Below, piece after piece: positions 6,512 through 11,737 of a stretch of 11,737 nucleotides of DNA. A model generated the notes under the pieces. That model had not been told where the DNA came from. It did no database searches and was given only the letters and a program-made list of their open reading frames with translations. The DNA comes from CAYFMP01 sp964344215. GTDB lineage: Bacteria; Pseudomonadota; Alphaproteobacteria; Rhodospirillales; Casp-alpha2. Where the stretch lies: the NCBI GenBank assembly GCA_964344215.1, contig CAYFMP010000102.1:1-11737 (forward strand), written 5' to 3'. A program made the translations under genes and the position numbers. Every line of letters starts with the position of its first letter. Position 1 is the first letter of the stretch.

Positions 6512-8164
6512 ATGGAACGGGAGTCCATGCAATTCGACGTCGTCGTCGTCGGCGCCGGGCCGGCCGGTCTGTCGGCCGCCATCCGCCTCATGCAGCTGGC
6601 CGCCGAGGGCGGCCGCGAGATATCAGTCTGCGTCGTCGAGAAAGGCGCCGAGGTCGGCGCCCACATCCTGTCGGGCGCCGTCGTCGATCCGATCGCCTTG
6701 GACGAGTTGCTGCCCGACTGGAAGGAGCGCGGCGCGCCGATCGGCGAGGCCGTCACCGTCAACCACCACTGGGTGCTGAGCGAAACCTCCAAGCGCTCGC
6801 TGCCGCACCTGCTGATGCCGCCGCTGTTGAGCAACAAGGGCTGCTATACGTTGAGTCTCGGCAACCTGACCCGGTGGCTGGCCGAGCAGGCCGAGGCCCT
6901 CGGCGTCGAGGTCTACCCCGGGTTCGCGGCGGCCGAGGTGCTGTATCGGGACGACGGTTCGGTGATGGGCGTCGCTACCGGCGACATGGGGCTGGACAAG
7001 GACGGCAACCCCGGCCCCAACCACGAGCCAGGCGTCGAATTGCACGCCTCCTACACCTTCTTCGCCGAAGGGGTGCGCGGGTCCCTGTCCAAGCAACTGA
7101 TGGAAAAATTCGAGCTCCAGGCCGGCGTCGAGCCGCAGACCTACGCCATCGGCATCAAGGAGCTGTGGGAGGTCGCGCCCGACAAGCATGCGCCCGGCAC
7201 CGTCATCCACACCCAGGGCTGGCCGCTGACCGACACCGTCGGCGGCGGCTTCATCTACCATCAGGAAGCCGGCCAGGTGGCGATCGGCTTCGTCGTCGCC
7301 CTCGACTACGAGAACCCGCACCTGAACCCGTACGAGGAGATGCAGCGCTACAAGACGCACCCGGCCGTTCGGCCGCTGTTCGAAGGCGGCCGCCGCGTCG
7401 CCTACGGGGCCAGGGCGATCAACGAGGGCGGCCTGCAATCGATCCCCAAACTGGTGTTTCCCGGCGGCGTCTTGATCGGGTGTTCGGCCGGTTTCGTCAA
7501 CGTGCCGCGCATTAAGGGCACCCACAACGCCATGAAGAGCGGCATGCTGGCGGCCGAGGCCGCCTTCGCCAGGCTCAAGGACGGCTCCCAAGGCGGCGAC
7601 GAACTGAGTGCCTATCCGACCGCCCTGCAATCGTCGTGGGTGCGAAAGGACCTGCACCGGGTGCGCAACGCGAGGCCGGCACTCGCCAAGTTCGGCATCG
7701 GGCTCGGCACGCTGTATGCCGGCTTCGACATGTGGATGCACTGCCTGGGGCTCGGCTTTCTCATTCCCTGGACCTTCGGCCACCACGAGGATCACACGGC
7801 GCTCAGGAAGGCTTCCGAGTGCCCGAGGATCGAGTACCCGAAACCGGACGGCGAGATCACCTTCGACCGCAACAGCTCGGTTTATCTGTCCGGCACCAAC
7901 CACGCCGAGGGCCAGCCGGTCCACCTGACCCTGAAGGACGCCGACGTGCCGGTCGCCGTCAACCTGGCCGACTACGACGGCCCCGAGCAGCGCTTCTGCC
8001 CGGCCGGCGTCTACGAGTTCGTCGAGGAGGCGGGTCGGCCAAAGCTGCAGATCAACGCCCAGAACTGCGTGCACTGCAAGACCTGCGACATCAAGGACCC
8101 GACCCAGAACATCGACTGGGTGGTGCCGGAAGGCGGCGGCGGCCCGACCTATCCGAATATGTGA
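6512..8164 (+). CDS. Electron transfer flavoprotein-ubiquinone oxidoreductase
   Basis: This 550-residue protein passes electrons from reduced ETF (fed by acyl-CoA and other dehydrogenases) to ubiquinone at the cytoplasmic membrane. The N-terminal FAD-binding motif VVVVGAGPAGLSAA (10-23) has the GxGxxG glycines. GAHILSGAVVDP, typical of the family, follows, and GGLQSIPKLVFPGG and GTHNAMKSGMLAAEAA lie in the middle. The C-terminal 4Fe-4S domain has four ligands: C496 in RFCPAG and C519, C522 and C525 in CVHCKTC, ending in GPTYPNM. Length and ending match the family. ATG 6512 is supported by GGAGGG about 5 nt upstream. No ETF alpha/beta genes lie in the window, so they must be elsewhere. The gene appears intact. 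Confidence 0.97.
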   Translation: MERESMQFDVVVVGAGPAGLSAAIRLMQLAAEGGREISVCVVEKGAEVGAHILSGAVVDPIALDELLPDWKERGAPIGEAVTVNHHWVLSETSKRSLPHLLMPPLLSNKGCYTLSLGNLTRWLAEQAEALGVEVYPGFAAAEVLYRDDGSVMGVATGDMGLDKDGNPGPNHEPGVELHASYTFFAEGVRGSLSKQLMEKFELQAGVEPQTYAIGIKELWEVAPDKHAPGTVIHTQGWPLTDTVGGGFIYHQEAGQVAIGFVVALDYENPHLNPYEEMQRYKTHPAVRPLFEGGRRVAYGARAINEGGLQSIPKLVFPGGVLIGCSAGFVNVPRIKGTHNAMKSGMLAAEAAFARLKDGSQGGDELSAYPTALQSSWVRKDLHRVRNARPALAKFGIGLGTLYAGFDMWMHCLGLGFLIPWTFGHHEDHTALRKASECPRIEYPKPDGEITFDRNSSVYLSGTNHAEGQPVHLTLKDADVPVAVNLADYDGPEQRFCPAGVYEFVEEAGRPKLQINAQNCVHCKTCDIKDPTQNIDWVVPEGGGGPTYPNM

Positions 8165-8509
8165 CGGCGGTTGGCGGCACCCAAAGCGCTGTCGCCTCTG
8201 CCTCGCGAAGCGGACGCGGACGACGGCCGCACCAGAAGCCCGCTCCTGACTCGGAGCGGACACGCCGAGTTCCAAGGGGATGCAATGTGAATTGGGGGTT
8301 CCCGCGGCTGCCGACCGTCAAGGGAGCTCCAGTTTAGTCAACACTGGCCGATTGATAGCTCGTTGGCGAGTGGCCACATGTATTTATCGCCCGATATAGG
8401 CGGGAATACGATGCTTTTCAGCGTCATCGCGACCTGTCGGGCGCAGAAAACAGTCCGTATCAATCTGGCCAAGCGTCCAGGAGGTTGGGTGCCAAAGGAG
8501 GCAGCAGAG
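8165..8509. other. 345-bp gap after the ETF-QO gene
   Basis: No convincing gene is seen. ACTCGG (8249-8254) and CCGAGT (8265-8270) form a 6-bp stem with a 10-nt loop but no T-run follows, so it is at best a weak terminator for ETF-QO. The frame of the next gene is open back to a TTG at 8363, but that extension shows no signal peptide or motif. G+C falls across this stretch toward the lipoprotein genes. Confidence 0.5.
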
Positions 8510-9289
8510 ATGGAATCAGGATTTATCCGCGCCCTCTGCATGGCGACCGTCGTTATCGTCTCTGGGTGTGTTTCGTCGGAAAAGGTCCTCGATCTGGGGC
8601 GACGTTCGTCGATCCACCATATCGCCATTCGCGCGGTCGAACCGCCACCCCTGACCGTTCCGACCGCGTTCGCAAAATCCTTGAAAACGGCAGGTGAGTT
8701 CGGGGAGTTGAGGGAGTTGGGGTTCCTGATCGGCGCGGTCGTGATTGCGACCCCGGCGTCGGAGGACACCCGCGAGGAAGTCGAGCAGTACGAAGCCTAT
8801 GCGCGCGCCCTGGAAGCGAGTAAATCTTGGAGCCCGACGCGGATCTTGGCCCGTGGGGCGGCGGCCGTGATCAAGGAACGCGGAACCTACCGGACCGAAC
8901 TGGTTTCACCCGTCTTGAGACTCTATTCAGGCGAAAAGCGCGGACGTTTCGACACCTATGGCCCGGTACGGGGTTGGTACAATTCAGACGATTCTCGGCT
9001 TGGCAGCGTCGCGACGGAGGCCGATGCCGTGCTTGAGATAGGCCTCCTCCATTTCGAGTTTTTTGAGTATCCCGAGAATACTCGACCAACCTTTATTGTT
9101 CAGGTTTTGGCGCGCCTCGTCGATGCGCGATCTGGGAAGGTGCTGGGGCGGGTTAGAAAGGCAGACCATGGATTGGTCCCGGGTATGCATGCGCTCTTTG
9201 CGGACGACGCGAAAGTATTTAGAGAGATTTTCGAGAACATGACCGCGCCCCTGGTTCGTCAGACCCTGACGGCGATGGGCCTACTCTAG
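8510..9289 (+). CDS. Putative lipoprotein of unknown function (first of a pair)
   Basis: This 259-residue protein is not recognised. It starts with a lipoprotein signal peptide: Arg7, a hydrophobic stretch (8-19) and lipobox V17-S18-G19-C20. The residue after Cys is Val, so the Lol rule favours outer-membrane sorting. The mature part has a Pro stretch VEPPPLTVP (43-51), a Glu-rich helix (about 84-105), an Arg-rich middle, and alternating hydrophobic segments ADAVLEIGLLHFEF (171-184), TFIVQVLARLVD (194-205) and KVLGRVRKAD (210-219). The last three resemble the beta-sheet core of CsgG- or LptE-like envelope lipoproteins, but this is only a pattern impression. ATG 8510 is chosen because AAGGAGG lies 8 nt upstream and the signal peptide follows at once. 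The next gene begins directly after its stop, so the two are surely co-transcribed. Confidence 0.8.
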   Translation: MESGFIRALCMATVVIVSGCVSSEKVLDLGRRSSIHHIAIRAVEPPPLTVPTAFAKSLKTAGEFGELRELGFLIGAVVIATPASEDTREEVEQYEAYARALEASKSWSPTRILARGAAAVIKERGTYRTELVSPVLRLYSGEKRGRFDTYGPVRGWYNSDDSRLGSVATEADAVLEIGLLHFEFFEYPENTRPTFIVQVLARLVDARSGKVLGRVRKADHGLVPGMHALFADDAKVFREIFENMTAPLVRQTLTAMGLL

Positions 9290-9790
9290 ATGATCCCGAA
9301 GATCAGTCGTCCGCACTTCCTCGGATTCTTTTTCGGATCGGCTGCGATTGTTTTGATCCTCGGTTGCGGAATCGCGGCGGACTGGAGGCTACCTCTCGAT
9401 CGGACCGATCCGAGGTATGAATTTAACGCTGAGACCGGTACGTACACCTTTTTAACGCAGCATGAGCCTGCCACTGTTTATCGAATATTGTTGGCTATTG
9501 TCGAAGAGCCGCCCAACAGCTCGGATGTCAATCAATGGCGCGAGCAAGGAAAGCGAAAGATTATCGAGCGAAATGACGTTGAACTCAGAATGGTCGTATC
9601 CTACCCGCCTGCAAGAGATTGGTATTTTCAAATCTACCCGGGTGACAAGATGACCATCATTTGTAGGCCAGCAGCCAAAGGAACTAGGCTCGCGGTTAAA
9701 TTCAGATCCGGTGTGGCAGTAATTCGGCATTTGGGACGTTTCCTTTTTGAGCCGTTGACGCACCAGCTCGAAACAAAACTGAGAAGCTAG
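9290..9790 (+). CDS. Putative small lipoprotein of unknown function (second of a pair)
   Basis: This 166-residue protein is not recognised. An N-terminal basic segment (K4, R7) and a hydrophobic stretch (10-24) lead to a probable lipobox I23-L24-G25-C26, followed by Gly, so it is likely an outer-membrane lipoprotein. The mature part alternates short strands and helices, with YEFNAETGTYTF (43-54), a helix around ATVYRILLAIVEE (61-73) and a basic C-terminal stretch. The ATG at 9290 directly abuts the stop of the upstream lipoprotein gene (zero spacing), which points to translational coupling and a shared role. Its central part (9421-9600) is 47% G+C by hand count against 68% in a sample of the ETF-QO gene (7201-7260), which suggests horizontal acquisition. 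The signal could instead be an uncleaved membrane anchor. Confidence 0.75.
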   Translation: MIPKISRPHFLGFFFGSAAIVLILGCGIAADWRLPLDRTDPRYEFNAETGTYTFLTQHEPATVYRILLAIVEEPPNSSDVNQWREQGKRKIIERNDVELRMVVSYPPARDWYFQIYPGDKMTIICRPAAKGTRLAVKFRSGVAVIRHLGRFLFEPLTHQLETKLRS

Positions 9791-9856
9791 AAATAACTCT
9801 GTTGCTCGATTGCAGGGTCCAGCAGCCGGGGCTAACCAACAAGAAATTGCCGCGGC

Positions 9857-10612
9857 TCATTTCAACGGTGCAACAGCCGTAAGAAACTTCCGCAGCGCCG
9901 CCATAGTTTGGGGAAAACCACTCACATCGTGTCCCGCCTTGGGCACGTTGATCGAATCTGAGTGATCCCTGAAACCGACGGCACAACCGCTTTCCTTGGC
10001 GATAGGGTCTCTGGCTCCTTGAATGGCAAGAACCGGTCGGGAGGGGTAAAGGCCACGCCGACAATCCCAACCCAATACGATATAGCCGACAAATGCGTCA
10101 TCGCCGCCGTATTCGGCTACGGCATTCCCGCCTTCGCTGAAACCCGCTAGGACGAGGCGCGACGAATCGACCCACTTGAGTTTCGGAATCTGCTCTAGCG
10201 CAAATTCGATTTCGGTCGCACGGAGCGACATCGTGAAACTCTTTCTTCCCACCGGCGTGCAGTCCGATCGTCTGCCCAGCCGCGCGAAGGAGTTGGGTGC
10301 GATGACGGCGTAGCCCAGGGATCGGATACTCGAGATTGCGTTTGTGCTTCCACCCCTGAGGCCTGCGCATCCGTGCATAAATAGAACCAGTGGAAATTTT
10401 CGATCGCCGGAAATATTTTCCAGACATCTTCTGTTCTTCATACTCGCGAACGTTCCGATACAGCCTAATCCATCGGTGGTCATTTCTTTGGGAATGTTGA
10501 CCAGTGCGAACTTCCAGGTTCCCTCCAACGATGTCCGATTGTTGACGGTCGTCTGACAGGACGAGAGCAGGAGAGCGGCGATAACCGGGAATGCTGAATT
10601 TCTCACACTCAT
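9857..10612 (-). CDS. Lipoprotein alpha/beta hydrolase (dienelactone hydrolase-like)
   Basis: This 251-residue protein has a lipoprotein signal with lipobox L16-S17-S18-C19 and an alpha/beta-hydrolase domain. Visible catalytic elements are the oxyanion region LFMHGCAG (77-84), nucleophile elbow GFSEGGN (157-163, S159), D202 in QGARDPI and H228 in KAGHDVSG. The order Ser-Asp-His and the layout fit the dienelactone hydrolase-like/peptidase S9-like group. The six other cysteines (51, 63, 82, 118, 184, 210) are an even number, consistent with disulfides in the periplasm. The substrate is unknown. ATG 10612 has GGGAGAG just upstream. The gene is convergent with the lipoprotein pair, 66 bp apart, with no clear terminator. 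A perfect TTGACA (minus strand, 10655-10650) lies upstream but no good -10 follows. Composition is lower in G+C than the conserved genes. Confidence 0.85.
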   Translation of the reverse strand: MSVRNSAFPVIAALLLSSCQTTVNNRTSLEGTWKFALVNIPKEMTTDGLGCIGTFASMKNRRCLENISGDRKFPLVLFMHGCAGLRGGSTNAISSIRSLGYAVIAPNSFARLGRRSDCTPVGRKSFTMSLRATEIEFALEQIPKLKWVDSSRLVLAGFSEGGNAVAEYGGDDAFVGYIVLGWDCRRGLYPSRPVLAIQGARDPIAKESGCAVGFRDHSDSINVPKAGHDVSGFPQTMAALRKFLTAVAPLK

Positions 10613-10675
10613 CTTCTCTCCCGTGCAGGGCGCGAAGAAACTACGGGGGTGTCAAAGCAATAACGGCTGTTTCAG

Positions 10676-10775
10676 AATTTGAATCGGTTCACTTTGAATA
10701 GATATGGGAAGCATCCGGAACTGTTAAAGCCACAGAGTCAGATCTAATGGCCTGATGTGTGCTTCCGGCTAGAAA
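10676..10775. repeat. Probable dispersed intergenic repeat
   Basis: This non-coding, relatively AT-rich stretch has an inverted pair GGAAGCA/TGCTTCC (10707-10713/10760-10766) around a central AGATCT (10740-10745), and a CTAG at 10768-10771. I recall similar stretches between genes in alphaproteobacterial genomes, but only this copy is in the window, so its repeated nature cannot be shown here. It sits between the hydrolase gene and arfB, at the point where G+C rises again. Confidence 0.45.
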
Positions 10776-10910
10776 TGGACATCGAGAGTAATAATCCGCT
10801 GGGTCTGCTTGCCGTCCGAAAGCGGACCATCAGACGGGCGGGCCTTCCGCTATGGCCCCGAAACCAGACCCCAGCTACCGCCAACCGCATGCTTCCGCTA
10901 CCATGCGCCG

Positions 10911-11333
10911 ATGATCCGGATCACCGACGACATCGCTATCTCCGAGGACGAGATCGAGGAGCGCTTCATCCGCGCCCCCGGCCCCGGCGGCCAGAACGTC
11001 GACAAGGTCGAGACCGCCGTCCAGATCCGCTTCGACGCCGCCGCCAGCCCGAGCCTCGACGAGGCCGTGGTCGGTCGCCTCGCCGCCGTCGCCGGCCGAC
11101 GGATGACGCGGGCCGGCATCGTCGTGCTGACGGCCCGGCGCTTCCGCAGCCGCGAGCGCAACCGCCGCGACGCCATCGACCGCCTGGTCGCGTTGATCCG
11201 CCGGGCGGCGATCGCGCCGAAGCGGCGCAAACCGACAAAGCCGTCTCGCGGCGCCAAACAGAAACGCCTCGACGACAAGAAGAAGCGCGGCGCGCTCAAG
11301 AAGACGCGTGGCGGAGCCGGGGATTTCGAGTGA
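10911..11333 (+). CDS. arfB: Alternative ribosome-rescue factor ArfB (YaeJ-like peptidyl-tRNA hydrolase)
   Basis: This 140-residue protein, the same length as Escherichia coli ArfB, releases nascent chains from ribosomes stalled without a stop codon. It starts with IRITDDIAISEDEIEERFIR (2-21), then RAPGPGGQNVDKV (21-33) with the catalytic GGQ (26-28) that enters the peptidyl-transferase centre. The C-terminal tail (about 103-133) is very rich in Lys and Arg (PKRRKPTKPSRGAKQKR), the part that sits in the empty mRNA channel. Unlike release factors RF1/RF2 it has no codon-recognition domains. ATG 10911 gives the family start; a longer upstream frame is open but carries no conserved sequence. No clear ribosome binding site is seen. 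It stands alone between repeat-rich gaps. Confidence 0.95.
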   Translation: MIRITDDIAISEDEIEERFIRAPGPGGQNVDKVETAVQIRFDAAASPSLDEAVVGRLAAVAGRRMTRAGIVVLTARRFRSRERNRRDAIDRLVALIRRAAIAPKRRKPTKPSRGAKQKRLDDKKKRGALKKTRGGAGDFE

Positions 11334-11365
11334 GGGGCGGTGGCCCGAGGCCTATTTCAGCGAAG

Positions 11366-11395
11366 CTAGAGCGGGTCATGTCGATATGGAAGCGG
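11366..11395 (+). repeat. Putative terminal inverted repeat of the dispersed element (right copy)
   Basis: This stretch starts with CTAGAGCGG and is the inverted counterpart of 94-123 (25 of 30 matching). With the palindromes and the 92-bp repeat that follow, it probably marks the start of an element whose far end lies just beyond the window. Confidence 0.65.
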
Positions 11396-11424
11396 CTGAG
11401 ATCGGTTTTACGGCGTGCCGGCTA

Positions 11425-11484
11425 GATCGGATCACGTTTTGTCGGAAACACGAGGTGTCGACGACAAAACGTGTGAATCCGATC
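11425..11484. repeat. Long inverted repeat with CGTTTTGTCG arms
   Basis: The arms 11425-11444 and 11462-11484 are inverted copies of each other, sharing GATCGGAT and CACGTTTTGTCG with a 3-nt difference between them. The loop is 17 nt. It would form a strong hairpin of about 20 bp. No gene is present. Confidence 0.85.
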
Positions 11485-11497
11485 GGTTTCAATGATG

Positions 11498-11561
11498 TAG
11501 AGCAGATTCACATGCTTTGACGGATCGCCCGGGCGATCCCGACAAAACATGATCTGCTCTA
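11498..11561. repeat. 64-bp imperfect palindrome with TAGAGCAGAT ends
   Basis: The outer ends TAGAGCAGAT and ATCTGCTCTA are perfect inverted copies, and the centre is an 18-bp perfect palindrome (11522-11539, GGATCGCCC/GGGCGATCC). The parts between are related but imperfect. This resembles a short palindromic repeat type I recall from alphaproteobacterial intergenic regions. Confidence 0.85.
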
Positions 11562-11645
11562 CGAGAGGACGCGAAGGCGATGTGGTGCATCGGCGAGCCT
11601 CCTCGACGACGCCGGAAGGTCGAAAAACCGACCGCGGGCGCGTTC
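11562..11645. other. Linker inside the putative repeat element
   Basis: This 84-bp stretch joins the palindromes to the right 92-bp repeat. It holds a small inverted pair GGTCG/CGACC around an A-rich loop (about 11616-11631). A minus-strand frame runs through it and the repeat, but it is Arg/Pro-rich with no recognisable motif and is judged non-coding. Confidence 0.5.
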
Positions 11646-11737
11646 TCCGGCCCCCCGGACGGCGTCGCGGCCCGTTTCCGATGGCCCCGCATCGCTGCGC
11701 GAACCGCTCCTTGCCGGGAGACCGGAGAGCGCGTCTC
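11646..11737. repeat. 92-bp repeat, right copy
   Basis: This is the same sequence and orientation as 1-92, with three substitutions by eye. The changes at unit positions 56 and 58 weaken the GCAAG/CTTGC stem of the left copy to one wobble pair and one mismatch, while the other three inverted pairs are intact. The window ends at the last base of the shared segment. Confidence 0.9.

Noticed and set aside
6623..8275. 550-codon minus-strand open frame opposite ETF-QO
   Set aside because: ETF-QO has complete FAD and 4Fe-4S motifs in the other strand; the antisense product matches nothing and arises from G/C bias at third positions.
8363..8509. N-terminal extension of the first lipoprotein
   Set aside because: It would bury the lipoprotein signal inside the protein; AAGGAGG before ATG 8510 supports the shorter form.
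10186..10197. 12-bp match inside the hydrolase gene to the end of the 11498-11561 palindrome (TAGAGCAGATTC, inverted)
   Set aside because: The match is short, has no accompanying palindrome and lies in an intact reading frame; it is best taken as chance.
11489..11692. Small minus-strand frame through the right repeat element
   Set aside because: It runs through palindromes and the 92-bp repeat, with an Arg-rich sequence lacking any motif; it is more likely non-coding repeat DNA.
1..11737. The window as a complete circular plasmid
   Set aside because: The shared ends differ at three positions, so they are two repeat copies and not one overlapped end. The genes are chromosomal housekeeping genes and no replication gene is present.

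Overview
The window is GC-rich DNA, about 68% G+C by hand count in the ETF-QO gene. It reads as a chromosomal piece of an alphaproteobacterium, probably Rhodospirillales-like. The evidence is an ETF-ubiquinone oxidoreductase gene divergent from an alphaproteobacterial-type family 4 uracil-DNA glycosylase, followed by slt and moaB, together with several short palindromic repeats carrying TAGAGC-type ends. Taxonomy is inferred from gene families and gene order, not from a marker gene. No tRNA, rRNA, CRISPR array or transposase was found.

Layout. 1-123 is the end of a dispersed repeat element. 135-746 (+) encodes a TIGR04282/DUF2064 glycosyltransferase-like protein. 877-1353 (+) encodes a receiver-like protein with a shortened phosphorylation loop. 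1430-2026 (-) encodes a membrane-anchored bacteriohemerythrin. 5226-2212 (-) is a tight cluster of a lytic transglycosylase, MoaB (overlapping by 23 bp) and a HAD-family hydrolase. 5392-6297 (-) encodes uracil-DNA glycosylase, and 6512-8164 (+) encodes ETF-QO; a nested palindrome lies between these two divergent genes.

From 8165 to about 10775 the composition changes (47% G+C by hand count at 9421-9600). This stretch holds two adjoining, unrecognised lipoprotein genes (+) and a convergent gene for a lipoprotein alpha/beta hydrolase (-). It looks like an accessory insertion between ETF-QO and arfB (10911-11333, +), a ribosome-rescue hydrolase gene. From 11366 to the end is a repeat-rich, gene-free stretch.

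The first 92 bp and last 92 bp are near-identical direct repeats (3 mismatches by eye). A 30-bp inverted match (94-123 against 11366-11395) suggests that both window ends lie inside copies of one non-coding, MITE-like element of about 400 bp. The simplest reading is a contig that broke at a dispersed repeat at each end. The conserved genes do not form one pathway: they cover respiration-linked electron transfer, DNA repair, cell-wall turnover, molybdenum cofactor synthesis and ribosome rescue. The most promising unknowns are the lipoprotein pair and the repeat family.
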